Shown: positions 35,636 to 45,411, numbered from the stretch's first letter. The stretch: 57,235 nucleotides of DNA from Mammaliicoccus lentus (GCF_002902755.1 NZ_PPRS01000036.1:1-57235); one strand, 5' to 3'. Notes: generated by a model from the sequence alone, not told the origin. Program-made: numbers and translations.

Positions 35636-37358
35636 TTTTATCACCTTTAGACGCTTTTTTAAGCGCTTCTCTTAATTGTTCATCTACTGCATAAATATAT
35701 AAACCATTTACACCACGTGTAAGTAAAACATTTAATTCATTTTTCAATAGCATTTCCGAAAAATGATGCTTTGAACCATCTTCTAATGTTCTCCGACGTG
35801 TAGCCTTTTTATTAGCACTACTATCTTTATCAAAAACAATCCTACCATCTCTATATTTTACAGAAGGTCCAATTATTACTCCAGCATAGTTTAAGTCTAA
35901 ACCTTGAATTGTGTAAGTTGAGCCTATCTCATTTATTGATTGATCTTGTTCAACCCAAGGCAAGTTCGACTGTTTTTTACTAACTTCCAATTGATAATTC
36001 CATGGCATTGAAAAATTGCCAATCTCCACTCTCCAATAGTCCTTATTTTCAGGAGGTTTTTCTTTATATTGCCAATCAAAGGTAGCAAGCATTCTCGATA
36101 TACCACTTTCTGTATTTTGAGACTTGTCTTTGATAGATTTTTTTAATTCCATTGGTGTATCAAAGATTTTAATTTCATAACCTTTTTTATCAAAAGGAAT
36201 ATTGTTTATTACTTGATCATCAACCAAATTTCTTATCCAATTAATTGTTGCTTCATCACTATTAATGCGCATTTGATTTTTTAATGTAATATGATTATTT
36301 TTATTTTTGGCGTAATCAAAATAATAATTTAACTTATCTACTTCCCATATTTGTTCAGTTGTAAGTACTTGTTTTAAGTCAAAAACAATAACTACAACTT
36401 TAGCTCTTTCCAATAAATCATTTAAATGATTTTTTCCTTGATAACTCTGTTTACCTTGAGTTAAAAGTAAATGTGCTTCATCTACAATTACAACATCTAC
36501 TTTTTCATTTGATGAATGACTATTAATAAAGCTAGTTGGTTTACTAACAATTTTATTCTTCTTAGTAGAAATACCCAATTTAGTAACTATTTGATTATAA
36601 ATTGATACATGCTCATTTTGATTTACTAATAAATGAATATCTAGATTATCATCTAAATCTAAATTGTACTTTCCAATTTCATAAAGCAACGTACTCATTA
36701 AAACAGTTTTTCCTGATCCAGCTTCTCCCTCAACAATTATCAATTGTCCTTCTTCATCTAAAATTAGCGACTCTTTAATTTTATCTAATATCTCTTCCTT
36801 AGCATTAATTTGCTCTTGAGTTAATTTATGAAAAGGAGATGCTTTAAATATTGCTGAATCTTTAATGATGCTTTCAATTGGAAACAAAGATTTATTTTTA
36901 TTATTTAATGTTTTCCAAATATCAGAAAAAATTTCATCTAGCTTTTCAGACGTATAGTATTCATTTTGTTGATTTGTTCTACTATTATGAACCCTAGAAA
37001 TACTATCTACACTTAACAAATACTGCATTAGTCTATTTTCAATATCTAAGGTTAATGACTTATTAAATAATTCATGACCAATCACATACATTGATGAACT
37101 GTTTGATTCAGAAAAGCTTTCCCAAAATGGTTTCATTTTTGTATCCGCATTAAGATGTTGTCTAGTTCTATTTCTAATATCTGCTGTTTCTCCAACGTAA
37201 ACTTCAAAGTTATTTTCACGTTTTTTGTCGTTTATTATGTATACAGTTGGATACCTTAATAAGTATTTTCCATCTGCCGAAGTTTTCCATTTTTGGATTG
37301 AATCATTAAGATTTTCCATTGAATATTTCAAATTTTCTATCTTTAACAAGTTTCCCAT
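35628..37358 (-). CDS. GIY-YIG nuclease domain fused to DUF2075 helicase-like ATPase
   Basis: A 576-residue fusion. An N-terminal GIY-YIG-type nuclease domain (TVYII near residues 38-42, VYVGET near 53-58, with an Arg-rich helix RNRTRQH) is followed by a DUF2075 P-loop ATPase related to superfamily 1 helicases: Walker A GEAGSGKT (about 211-218), Walker B VVIVDEAHLLL, a later STYTIQGLDLNYAGVIIGP stretch, and a C-terminal NVLLTRGVNGLYIY motif typical of SF1. The ATG at 37358 has AGGTG 6 bases upstream. It is co-transcribed with a MazG-like pyrophosphatase. Proteins of this architecture are often near defence genes; the function is not established to my knowledge. Confidence 0.85.
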   Translation of the reverse strand: MGNLLKIENLKYSMENLNDSIQKWKTSADGKYLLRYPTVYIINDKKRENNFEVYVGETADIRNRTRQHLNADTKMKPFWESFSESNSSSMYVIGHELFNKSLTLDIENRLMQYLLSVDSISRVHNSRTNQQNEYYTSEKLDEIFSDIWKTLNNKNKSLFPIESIIKDSAIFKASPFHKLTQEQINAKEEILDKIKESLILDEEGQLIIVEGEAGSGKTVLMSTLLYEIGKYNLDLDDNLDIHLLVNQNEHVSIYNQIVTKLGISTKKNKIVSKPTSFINSHSSNEKVDVVIVDEAHLLLTQGKQSYQGKNHLNDLLERAKVVVIVFDLKQVLTTEQIWEVDKLNYYFDYAKNKNNHITLKNQMRINSDEATINWIRNLVDDQVINNIPFDKKGYEIKIFDTPMELKKSIKDKSQNTESGISRMLATFDWQYKEKPPENKDYWRVEIGNFSMPWNYQLEVSKKQSNLPWVEQDQSINEIGSTYTIQGLDLNYAGVIIGPSVKYRDGRIVFDKDSSANKKATRRRTLEDGSKHHFSEMLLKNELNVLLTRGVNGLYIYAVDEQLREALKKASKGDKNG

Positions 37359-37502
37359 CTGCATCACCTATTAAATTATTATCTATTAAATTCTATTTTA
37401 TCAATTTTGTAATAATTTTATATGTTTTTTTAAAATTTAACTTAAGAAACCTCAATTTTTATAATTTAACCTTATTTATTATTAAGGTAATGAAATAAAA
37501 AA

Positions 37503-37534
37503 GGATAAATGAGCAATGTTTTACTCATTTATCC
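37503..37534 (-). terminator. Orphan terminator
   Basis: GGATAAATGAG and CTCATTTATCC form an 11-bp stem, with a T run on the minus-strand side. No intact leftward gene ends here, so it may mark the end of a lost gene. Confidence 0.55.
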
Positions 37535-37615
37535 GATATATTTATATGGAAACTAATTTAAATATATTAGTCATATTTTTACTTCGATTTAAATTATCAC
37601 TATGATAAGTAGATA

Positions 37616-38116
37616 TTGTATATAAACTTTAGAGAAATAACAGTGGCTCTAGACCATGAAATGAATAAACTAAACCTTTCATTAAAAAATATAAGTCGCG
37701 TAGATTCTAATTTCTCTGTAAATATTTTAAAAGAAAAAGAAAATAGTATTACACCTCAAAGTTGGATGGAAGGTTGGACAATTGAAGCTGGCATGTTGGC
37801 AATGAAATATATATTGGAGTCAGGTCAATCCACCGAAGTTGTCTTGACGGCTAACGATATGATTGCAATTGGCGCCGGACAAGCCATAAAAAGTAGTGAA
37901 ATAAAGGTGCCAGAACAGCTTCAAATTATTGGAATTAATAACAACGAAATGTCTTCGCTAGTGTCCCCGTCTATCTCAAGTATTGATATTCCGAAGACTA
38001 CCCTAGCAAAAGAAGCAGTTCGCTTAACTAACAAACATATTAAAGGGAATGATACAAACGCTTATCATATCAATATAAATACAGACTATATTAAACGTGA
38101 AAGCACACAATTTTAA
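37616..38116 (+). pseudogene. LacI-family regulator fragment (C-terminal effector domain only)
   Basis: 166 codons matching the second half of a LacI-type effector-binding domain (TANDMIAIGAGQAIKSSEIKVP, then IGINNNEMSSLVSPSISSID). The DNA-binding domain and first half are missing, and no ribosome binding site precedes the first possible start. It cannot act as a normal repressor. It lies directly before another regulator fragment, together marking a decayed sugar-catabolism locus. Confidence 0.8.
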
Positions 38117-38182
38117 GCTAGTTTAAGAATTCTAATAATACGTCTTAATTGAGGATGATAAGAAGTAGTATCTCAGTAATAT

Positions 38183-38596
38183 TTGAATTCGACAAATTCA
38201 CTTTCAAGTAGTGTTACAAGGATCTCATTTACAAATTGGGATATATTACTATCAAGAATTAGCATTGAATTCTCCATTTGTAGCGTAAAAGGTATGAATA
38301 TAAAAAAAGATGATATAGAGACATTCGATAAGTATGATCAGGTGTTTCACTTATATATTGCACGATTATCTGGCAACAAAGAATTAGAAAGTTTAATTAC
38401 TAAAATGTGGGATAATTCTTTAACCTTGCGTATTATTGCTGTATAAAACCATAAAAGGATTTTAAGTGCATGCCAAGAACATATAGCAGTATTAGATGCT
38501 ATACATCAAAGAGATGTAAAAATGGCATCTAAATATATGAATGACCATCTAGAAAACTCTAAAATGGATATTATCAGTAACCATCAATTTCGGTGA
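38183..38596 (+). pseudogene. GntR-family (FadR type) regulator fragment
   Basis: Remnant of the FCD effector domain (DQVFHLYIARLSGNKELESLI). The frame stops at TAA (38444-38446) and then continues in the same frame with EHIAVLDAIHQRDVKMASKYM, the typical last helix of FCD domains, to a stop at 38596. The winged-helix N-terminus is absent. FadR-type regulators with this domain often control sugar-acid pathways. Clearly non-functional. Confidence 0.8.
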
Positions 38597-38634
38597 AAAA
38601 TGAGGGCATTCTTAACAAAAATGCCCTCATTTTT
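38596..38634 (-). terminator. Terminator between the regulator remnant and the membrane protein gene
   Basis: AAAAATGAGGGCAT (38596-38609) and ATGCCCTCATTTTT (38621-38634) form a 14-bp stem. It overlaps the stop codon of the leftward membrane protein gene and can end transcription from both sides. Confidence 0.88.
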
Positions 38635-39283
38635 ATATTTTTGTATAATAAAGATATTCATAGATATAATCTAAAGTTATATAATACCTATTCCTTTCAA
38701 TTACTAATACATTAAATAATGGATTAATAACATTAAAAAGCATTATATATAAGATGAAGATTTGTATAAAGATAACAAATAATCCGTTTCCTATTCCTAA
38801 TAACTCATTAAAATGCAGCTTTTCATTTGAGTTATTGAAATAATATGCCAATAAGAAACCATTAGGAATCCAAAATATATATAAAAATAACTTGCCAAAT
38901 CTTTTTTTGTGCAATTCTGTATTTTGATTGATTTCATTTAATTCTTTTTCAATTTCTTCTTTCAATATGAGTAATTCTCTCTCAGTTGTTATGTTATGTA
39001 CTTTAAAAACTTCAAATATTTTTTCATTAAACTTATGATTGTCTATATTATTTTTTTTATTAATTTTGACTTTCCTATAAATACAAATACTACTTAATAT
39101 AGTCGTAAGTAAACATATAATATAGGTTACTATTGAATGATGACCTGTATAAAAATTTATAATATTCACTATAACGGATATTAATAACATAGCAATCAGA
39201 AAAATTTCTAAGGCATCTAAATTATATCTGTACTTGTATTTTTGATATATATCTTTGGATACATAAAACAACTTATCACTCAA
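38633..39283 (-). CDS. Hypothetical four-helix membrane protein
   Basis: About 216 residues with two pairs of predicted membrane helices (about 25-45, 52-70, 135-155 and 165-190) separated by a charged, coiled-coil-like loop of about 60 residues (ELLILKEEIEKELNEI). I do not recognise a family. A TTG at 39283 has GGGGGG 7 bases upstream and is preferred to the ATG five codons earlier. It follows the nucleotidyltransferase gene by only 21 bases on the same strand, so the two may form an operon. Confidence 0.6.
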   Translation of the reverse strand: MSDKLFYVSKDIYQKYKYRYNLDALEIFLIAMLLISVIVNIINFYTGHHSIVTYIICLLTTILSSICIYRKVKINKKNNIDNHKFNEKIFEVFKVHNITTERELLILKEEIEKELNEINQNTELHKKRFGKLFLYIFWIPNGFLLAYYFNNSNEKLHFNELLGIGNGLFVIFIQIFILYIMLFNVINPLFNVLVIERNRYYITLDYIYEYLYYTKI

Positions 39284-39304
39284 AACATTACCCCCCATGT
39301 GGTA

Positions 39305-40039
39305 TTATAGATTACTATTTGTTTCTAAATACTTCCAAAAATCATTAGTACTTTCCAAATACTTTATATTTATTTCTGATTTATTTTCATTATATAAATC
39401 TTCTATATGTAACAATAATTCACTAAACTGGGTGAATTCGTTGATAGCCCATGTTAATCCTTCATACTTTGATAAAAGTTTTCCATATCTTATATAGTAA
39501 TGTTTTCTACATAAATTCATAATAGCATCTACATTATCAATTAAAGTATCCTCTATACTATCAATAAATTCACTATCTTTAATTTTTGGAAATATATTTT
39601 CTACTTTCGGACCTTCTATAACAACAGAATGTGTCCATAAATTCATAATATGACTTGCTAAATCTGGATCATATTTTATTCTTTCAGTTTTAATTTGCCA
39701 GAGATTTTCTTCAATTTGACTATACCAATAAGAAGAGTAATGAAATTCATATGAAAAAGGATGTTTTTCAATATTTATGCTATAAATATTTAGAAATGCA
39801 ATCTCAATACCTTTTTTAGGACATTCCTGGCTATTATTTACAAAAAGGTCTAATAATTGTTCCTTTTCTAAAACTGAAAGTTTATTATTAATCAATACAA
39901 TTATGTCTATATCTGATTTTTCCCACTTAAATGTACCTTCAGCATAGGAACCATGAATATACATACCAATATACTTAGACTTAACAATTTCTTTGATTTC
40001 TTGATTAAGGTAATTAATAATGACTCTTGCTCGTTTCAA
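39305..40039 (-). CDS. Aminoglycoside-nucleotidyltransferase-like protein (AadA/ANT(9) related)
   Basis: A 244-residue nucleotidyltransferase. The NT motif is complete: G30-S31 in HGSYAEGTF, D43 and D45 in KSDIDIIV, and a likely third acidic residue E79 (GIEIAFL). The C-terminal helical part is like DUF4111, found in spectinomycin/streptomycin adenylyltransferases. HPFSYEFHYSS resembles the corresponding substrate-site stretch of ANT(9). It is much diverged from known resistance enzymes, so activity on aminoglycosides is only a possibility. Whole frame intact. Confidence 0.7.
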   Translation of the reverse strand: MKRARVIINYLNQEIKEIVKSKYIGMYIHGSYAEGTFKWEKSDIDIIVLINNKLSVLEKEQLLDLFVNNSQECPKKGIEIAFLNIYSINIEKHPFSYEFHYSSYWYSQIEENLWQIKTERIKYDPDLASHIMNLWTHSVVIEGPKVENIFPKIKDSEFIDSIEDTLIDNVDAIMNLCRKHYYIRYGKLLSKYEGLTWAINEFTQFSELLLHIEDLYNENKSEINIKYLESTNDFWKYLETNSNL

Positions 40040-40300
40040 TATATATCACTCCAATATAACTAGAAAACTTCAAATAATATTATTAAGATGTAGATATTAT
40101 AAATTTATTAAATAAATTATTTTTCACTCCAAATTCTACTTATCTTAAAACCTCTATCACTTATGTTAACTTTCTGCTTATTAAAGATTTTGCTAAAAAC
40201 TTACATTTTATGCTATATTAATTATTCATGTTCTTGAAACTTCCATTTTCATTAAATAAATAACTAGATACTTTATCCCCTTCTTCATTAATATAATTAT

Positions 40301-41138
40301 TTAAGCATACACATTCAATAATTGTTTTAACATTTTTCCATAGGTTGACTTGTCCCATTTATTATATATATTGCCACTTGGCGTTGTGATAATAAGTGTT
40401 CTTTTTATTTCCTGATTAATTGTAATGATTGTAGACATTTTTATTCTTAGAGATTCTTTATAATTTATTTTAGCTATAAGCTCCTTAAATTGAATAGGAT
40501 GAATTATATTTCTTTTTATTTCAGAAAAATACTCAAAGTATTGTTTTTGTTGGATATTGCCTTCTTCTAAACAAATGATATATGCTACTTTATCTAATTT
40601 AATTACAAAAACATATGTTTGAAAATTATCATAATAATCAAAACCTTCATCACAAATATTAAACTTGAATATCGACCATGGTTTACCTTCATATTTAGTA
40701 GGAATTATAATTCCTTGAAGTAAATGATATAACTTTTTATAATTTTTGAGATATTCCTTATTCATTATTGTGTTACTTTCAGGGCTTGATCTATCGTAAG
40801 CTAGCTTTAATTCTTTATAAAGTAAGCCATAAAAATTTTAGCTCCCCATAAAAACATAATTTTTTCTTCCTCTTTTTGAAGTTGATTACTGTTTTTTTCT
40901 AGCAACTTTTTCATTTTTTCCTCAACTATTGATAGATAGTCTCCATTACATTTATGACAACAAGTATAACTAAAATTTTGTATGGAATTGTAGTGTCATT
41001 TACCATTATCTTAACTCTTTCATTATATAAATTATATTTTTTTAACAGCTATTTCGGAAAGATATGTTCCTTTGTAGAATTCTTAACTGTTTTACCGTAT
41101 AAAAAGCATTCCTTCTCTTCTTCATTACTAATATTCAT
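40301..41138 (-). pseudogene. HNH-like endonuclease family gene, broken
   Basis: From the ATG at 41138 (AGAGGA upstream) the frame reads ECFLYGKTVKNSTKEHIFPK and then TAG where related proteins have Trp. The same frame continues, then loses one base in an A run (PYK/NFS) and one in a T run (KIF/YGL). The pieces give CCHKCNGDYLSIVEEKM, YGLLYKELKLAYDR and a C-terminal 154-residue stretch that is still open (40765-40301). The EHIFP and CHKCN segments recall HNH-type zinc nucleases. Three separate lesions make it non-functional unless the homopolymer changes are sequencing errors. It follows a small membrane protein gene by 15 bases. Confidence 0.7.
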
Positions 41139-41153
41139 ATTAATATCCTCTTC

Positions 41154-41660
41154 TTAAATTTTACTAAACAATTGATTTAAGGCTGTAAGTATTTCATTTT
41201 GAAATTTATTATCTAAATCTTCAACTTTAGTATATAATTCTTTATTCGTGTTACTTAAATCAATTGTCAGATACTGAGTTTCTTTTCTATTCATACTTTT
41301 ATAACTATACTCCAATTCGATAACTAATTCATAATTATCAGGTAAAATTATGCACGTCGAAATTTGATTAGGCATATATATTTTATCTATTTGTGCATTA
41401 AAAAACTTTTTTAAATAATCTTGATTATCAATCCCTTTTACACTTATTTTATTAATTTCAGCTGGCGAATTACCATAATTTTTAATTACAATTTTTTTGA
41501 CAAACTTACCAACATAATAACCTTCACAATATATACCGATGTACCCTTTATTTTGTGTGACATATGCTTTTCTTGTGTATATAGCTGTTATAATAGCAGC
41601 AATACATGCAAAAACCGCAATTATAATTGAGCATATTGAAATTACTAATTCTCTTTCCAT
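41154..41660 (-). CDS. Small membrane-anchored protein of unknown function
   Basis: About 168 residues. One N-terminal membrane helix (residues 5-30) is followed by a beta-rich soluble domain (IVIKNYGNSPAEINKISVKG) that looks immunoglobulin-like, as often seen in single-helix proteins of accessory islands. I start at the ATG at 41660, which has AAAGGTGG 7 bases upstream. It is co-directional with, and 15 bases before, the broken HNH-like gene, suggesting a former two-gene unit. Function unknown. Confidence 0.6.
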   Translation of the reverse strand: MERELVISICSIIIAVFACIAAIITAIYTRKAYVTQNKGYIGIYCEGYYVGKFVKKIVIKNYGNSPAEINKISVKGIDNQDYLKKFFNAQIDKIYMPNQISTCIILPDNYELVIELEYSYKSMNRKETQYLTIDLSNTNKELYTKVEDLDNKFQNEILTALNQLFSKI

Positions 41661-41788
41661 CTCTATACCACCTTTTAAATTTTTCACAATCTGTTTTTAC
41701 TTTCACTTATGATAACTTTCTGCTTATCGGTAGATGATGCGGTTTTTTCTCATTCCTCAATCCCATAGATCCACAAGAACAAATTACA

Positions 41789-41817
41789 TAGACAATTATA
41801 TATATAGATGATAATCT
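41789..41817 (+). promoter_or_regulatory. Promoter of the ars operon
   Basis: TAGACA (41789-41794), 17-base spacer and TAATCT (41812-41817). Confidence 0.7.
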
Positions 41818-41822
41818 ATATA
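41801..41822 (+). promoter_or_regulatory. ArsR operator
   Basis: Inverted repeat with perfect 9-bp arms TATATAGAT and ATCTATATA separated by GATA. It covers the -10 box, as expected for ArsR repression relieved by arsenite. Confidence 0.7.
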
Positions 41823-41841
41823 ACGTAAGGGAGGTATGGCT

Positions 41842-42156
41842 ATGTCTTATCAAGAACTAGCATCAATATTAAAAGTTTTATCTGATCCAAGCAGATTAGA
41901 AATAATAGATTTACTTTCATGTGGTGAACTATGTGCTTGTGATTTACTGGAACATTTTCAATTTTCACAGCCAACGCTAAGTCATCATATGAAGTCATTA
42001 GTCGATAAGCAATTAGTTCTTTCACGAAAAGAAGGTAATAAACATATGTATCGACTTAATCATGAAATATTAGATGATGTTAATCACAATTTAAATCTTA
42101 TTAATACATCTAACGAACGATGTGTATGTAAAAGTATGAAACAAGGTGAGTGTTGA
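41842..42156 (+). CDS. arsR: ArsR arsenical-responsive repressor
   Basis: A 104-residue winged-helix repressor of the ArsR/SmtB family. The sensor motif ELCACDL (two Cys) lies at the start of the recognition region, followed by the DNA-binding helix [13 protein letters not shown]; additional Cys near the C-terminus ([11 protein letters not shown]) may also bind metalloid. The ATG at 41842 has GGGAGG 7 bases upstream. It is first in the operon, and its stop overlaps the arsB start by one base. Confidence 0.92.
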   Translation: MSYQELASILKVLSDPSRLEIIDLLSCGELCACDLLEHFQFSQPTLSHHMKSLVDKQLVLSRKEGNKHMYRLNHEILDDVNHNLNLINTSNERCVCKSMKQGEC

Positions 42157-43445
42157 TGACAATATTAGCAATTGTGATTTTTCTTTTAACTTTAACCTTT
42201 GTAATTTGGCAACCAAAAGGTTTAGATATTGGTATTACAGCTTTAATTGGAGCTGTCGTTGCGATTATTACAGGGGTCGTAAGTTTTTCAGATGTAATAG
42301 AAGTAACAGGGATTGTTTGGAATGCTACTTTAACCTTTGTAGCTGTTATTCTTATTTCATTAATATTAGATGAAATTGGATTTTTTGAATGGTCCGCGAT
42401 ACATATGGTCAAAGCGTCAAACGGTAACGGCTTAAAAATGTTTGTTTTTATTATGTTATTAGGGTCAGTTGTAGCAGCATTTTTCGCCAATGATGGTGCA
42501 GCTTTAATCTTAACGCCCATTGTATTAGCGATGGTAAGGAATCTAGGATTTAATAAAAAAATGATTTTCCCCTTTATTATTGCCTGTGGTTTTATTGCAG
42601 ATACTACATCACTGCCCTTAATTGTAAGTAACTTAGTGAATATTGTTTCTGCAGATTACTTTGATATTGGATTTGTTGATTATTTTAGTCGAATGATTAT
42701 TCCTAATATATTCTCTCTGATTGCTAGTATCCTTGTTTTATGGTTATATTTCAGAAAATCTATACCTAAAAGGTTCGATACAGAAAATCTTTCAGACCCT
42801 AAAAATGCAATTAAAGACCCTAAATTATTTAAGCTTTCATGGATTGTATTAGCATTACTACTTGTGGGTTATCTTGTTAGTGAGTTTATTCAAATACCTG
42901 TGTCAATCATTGCTGGTATTATTGCTCTTATCTTTGTAATATTAGCTCGTAAATCTAAAGCAGTTCATACAAAACAAGTCATTAAAGGAGCACCATGGAA
43001 TATTGTTGTATTCTCTATTGGTATGTACCTTGTTGTGTTTGGACTAAAAAATGTAGGTATTACAACGATTCTTGGGGATATCCTAACAAATATTTCAAGT
43101 TATGGGTTGTTCAGCAGTATTATGGGTATGGGCTTTATAGCTGCTTTCTTATCTTCAATCATGAACAACATGCCAACTGTTTTAATAGATGCAATAGCGA
43201 TTGGTCAATCCAGTGCTACAGGTATATTAAAAGAAGGTATGATTTATGCGAATGTTATAGGTTCTGATTTAGGACCTAAAATAACACCGATTGGTTCTTT
43301 AGCAACATTATTGTGGCTACATGTCTTAACACAAAAAGGTGTGAAGATTTCGTGGGGAACATACTTTAAAACTGGAATTATCATTACTATTCCAGTCCTA
43401 TTTGTAACACTCTTAGGTTTATACCTTACACTAATCATATTTTAA
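42156..43445 (+). CDS. arsB: ArsB arsenite/antimonite efflux pump
   Basis: A 429-residue membrane protein with about 12 helices of the ArsB family that expels As(III) and Sb(III). Typical segments are [34 protein letters not shown] and [17 protein letters not shown], and the late [19 protein letters not shown]. The ATG at 42156 overlaps the arsR stop (TGATG) and has AAGGTGAG upstream. Length and motifs are normal for the staphylococcal protein. Confidence 0.95.
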   Translation: MTILAIVIFLLTLTFVIWQPKGLDIGITALIGAVVAIITGVVSFSDVIEVTGIVWNATLTFVAVILISLILDEIGFFEWSAIHMVKASNGNGLKMFVFIMLLGSVVAAFFANDGAALILTPIVLAMVRNLGFNKKMIFPFIIACGFIADTTSLPLIVSNLVNIVSADYFDIGFVDYFSRMIIPNIFSLIASILVLWLYFRKSIPKRFDTENLSDPKNAIKDPKLFKLSWIVLALLLVGYLVSEFIQIPVSIIAGIIALIFVILARKSKAVHTKQVIKGAPWNIVVFSIGMYLVVFGLKNVGITTILGDILTNISSYGLFSSIMGMGFIAAFLSSIMNNMPTVLIDAIAIGQSSATGILKEGMIYANVIGSDLGPKITPIGSLATLLWLHVLTQKGVKISWGTYFKTGIIITIPVLFVTLLGLYLTLIIF

Positions 43446-43462
43446 GAAAAGAGGCTTTAATT

Positions 43463-43855
43463 ATGGATAAGAAAACAATTTATTTTATATGTACAGGAAA
43501 CTCTTGTCGTAGCCAAATGGCTGAAGGTTGGGGAAAGGAAATATTGGGTGAAGATTGGAATGTCTATTCTGCTGGTATTGACACGCATGGTGTTAATCCT
43601 AAAGCAATAGAAGCTATGAAAGAAGTAGATATTGATATATCAAACCATACGTCAGACTTGATTGATAATGATATTTTAAAACAATCAGATTTGGTCGTAA
43701 CGTTATGTAGTGATGCAGACGATAATTGTCCTATTTTACCACCAAACGTTAAAAAAGAGCATTGGGGTTTTGAGGATCCAGCAGGTAAAGAATGGTCAGA
43801 ATTTCAACGTGTTAGAGATGAAATTGGCAAAAAAATTAAAGAATTTAATAGCTAA
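43463..43855 (+). CDS. arsC: ArsC arsenate reductase, thioredoxin-coupled
   Basis: A 130-residue reductase of the low-molecular-weight phosphatase fold. The active-site P-loop is [14 protein letters not shown] (Cys10, Cys15, Arg16), and the shuttle cysteines are in [13 protein letters not shown] (Cys82 and Cys89 types). It converts arsenate to arsenite for ArsB. It lies 17 bases after arsB with its own binding site. Confidence 0.95.
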   Translation: MDKKTIYFICTGNSCRSQMAEGWGKEILGEDWNVYSAGIDTHGVNPKAIEAMKEVDIDISNHTSDLIDNDILKQSDLVVTLCSDADDNCPILPPNVKKEHWGFEDPAGKEWSEFQRVRDEIGKKIKEFNS

Positions 43856-43891
43856 GTAAAAAATTAATCAACTAAATACAAGGAGTTTTTT

Positions 43892-45055
43892 ATGTATAAA
43901 TATATAAATATATTTTTTGTTGCATTAAAACTTGGATTACTATCATTTGGAGGACCAACTGCCCACTTAGGTTATTTTTATGATGAGTATGTTAAGAAAA
44001 GAAAATGGCTTGATGAAAAAGAATACTCAGATTTAGTAGCGCTATGCCAGTTTTTACCTGGACCTGCAAGCAGCCAAGTTGGTATTGGTATAGGAACTAT
44101 TAGAGGAGGAATTCTGGGAGGAATTATTTCTTTTATTGGTTTTACACTTCCTTCTGTGATTATACTTATGGTTTTTTCAGCATTAATTATTAACAATGAT
44201 TCTAGTTTAACTTGGATGCAAGGATTAAAACTAGTAGCTGTTGCCATTGTTGCCCAAGCCGTAATAGGTATGGGGAAAAAATTAACTAATACTAAAAGTA
44301 CCATTACATTGGCATTATTTGTTCTTATATTATCTCTAACAATCGATAATCTTTATATTCAAGTAATCGCATTATCTATTACTGGTATATATGGCCTTAT
44401 CTTTTTAAAAGAAACCTCTACAGATAAAAATTATTTAAGAGTGAAGACATTTAAATTACCTAAAATGTTAGGTTTTATTTCAATTTCATTATTTTTTTTA
44501 CTATTAACTGTATTGCCTATAGTTAGTTCTATGACGAATAATTTATGGCTTAGAATGTTCGATAGTTTTTATAGATCTGGTTCTTTAGTGTTTGGAGGTG
44601 GTCATGTCGTATTACCTTTATTAGAAAATGAGTTTGTACCACAAGGTTTAATATCACCTGATAGCTTCATAACGGGTTATGCTGCTGCTCAAGCTGTACC
44701 TGGACCATTATTTACGTTCGCTTCATATATTGGCATGTCTATAGAAGGTATTGGAGGAGGAATTTTGGCTACTGTCGCTATATTCCTACCAGCATTTCTA
44801 TTATTATTTGGAGTGTTACCATTTTGGGATAATATTAAATCTAACACTTATGCTGAAGGTTTTTTAAAAGGTATAAGCGCGGGTGTAGTAGGTATTCTTA
44901 TCGCTGCATTTTATAATCCGATTTGGGCTTCAACTATTAAATCAGAATTAGATTTTGTTCTAGCTAGCTCATTATTCGTATTCCTGGTTTATTATAAATT
45001 ACCTTCCTGGTCTATTGTGCTAATAGGCATTATAATAGGTATAATGTTTTACTAA
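43892..45055 (+). CDS. chrA: ChrA chromate transporter
   Basis: A 387-residue long-chain CHR-family transporter with two homologous halves, each with the family signature: FGGPTAHLGYF and LCQFLPGPASSQ in the first, FGGGHVVLPLLENEF and AAQAVPGPLFTFA in the second. It expels chromate, driven by proton motive force. It is 36 bases downstream of arsC on the same strand, with a strong AAGGAG, and no terminator intervenes, so it probably belongs to the ars transcript. That arrangement is not the usual staphylococcal ars operon. Confidence 0.92.
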   Translation: MYKYINIFFVALKLGLLSFGGPTAHLGYFYDEYVKKRKWLDEKEYSDLVALCQFLPGPASSQVGIGIGTIRGGILGGIISFIGFTLPSVIILMVFSALIINNDSSLTWMQGLKLVAVAIVAQAVIGMGKKLTNTKSTITLALFVLILSLTIDNLYIQVIALSITGIYGLIFLKETSTDKNYLRVKTFKLPKMLGFISISLFFLLLTVLPIVSSMTNNLWLRMFDSFYRSGSLVFGGGHVVLPLLENEFVPQGLISPDSFITGYAAAQAVPGPLFTFASYIGMSIEGIGGGILATVAIFLPAFLLLFGVLPFWDNIKSNTYAEGFLKGISAGVVGILIAAFYNPIWASTIKSELDFVLASSLFVFLVYYKLPSWSIVLIGIIIGIMFY

Positions 45056-45411
45056 TCTTTCTCGTTCATAATCAAAGAATAAATTTTATAAGTATAGTTA
45101 TTAAAGTAACCATTATAAATTAAAATAATTGATTTCGTGTAATTATAGTAGCTTATCTCAATGTAAAAGATAGTAAAAACCATTAATTATGTAGTGAGCC
45201 CAAAAAGTAAAACTTATTGGGCTCACTACATTTCCACTAGAAAGGGGTTTATATTAATTTTATAAATCTATTGCTATTATGACTAATTAGGAATCATATC
45301 TATATTTCTTTTAAACTTCTATTTATTCTAAATAATCTTGGTGGTATTATAATATCTGATTGTCTTACAATAACAATTTGATAGGATTACTCACTTTTCC
45401 ACATCTTTAAA
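45056..45411. other. Intergenic region between convergent chrA and cstB
   Basis: A 356-base AT-rich gap. Its only notable content is the strong hairpin at 45191-45229. No coding remnant is recognisable; the place where sqr often follows cstB holds nothing similar. Confidence 0.6.
45191..45229 (+). terminator. Strong hairpin, probable terminator of ars-chrA
   Basis: Perfect 13-bp arms GTAGTGAGCCCAA and TTGGGCTCACTAC. The T tract after it is short, so it may also act as an RNA 3' stabiliser. Confidence 0.65.

Noticed and set aside
40954-41157. 67-codon plus-strand frame with hydrophobic residues
   Set aside because: It lies opposite the broken HNH-like gene, whose minus-strand frames give family-like segments (EHIFP, CHKCN); the plus frame lacks a binding site.
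45191-45229. Perfect 13-bp inverted repeat considered as the end of a mobile element
   Set aside because: The arms are only 13 bases apart, with no transposase or target duplication; a terminator after chrA is simpler.
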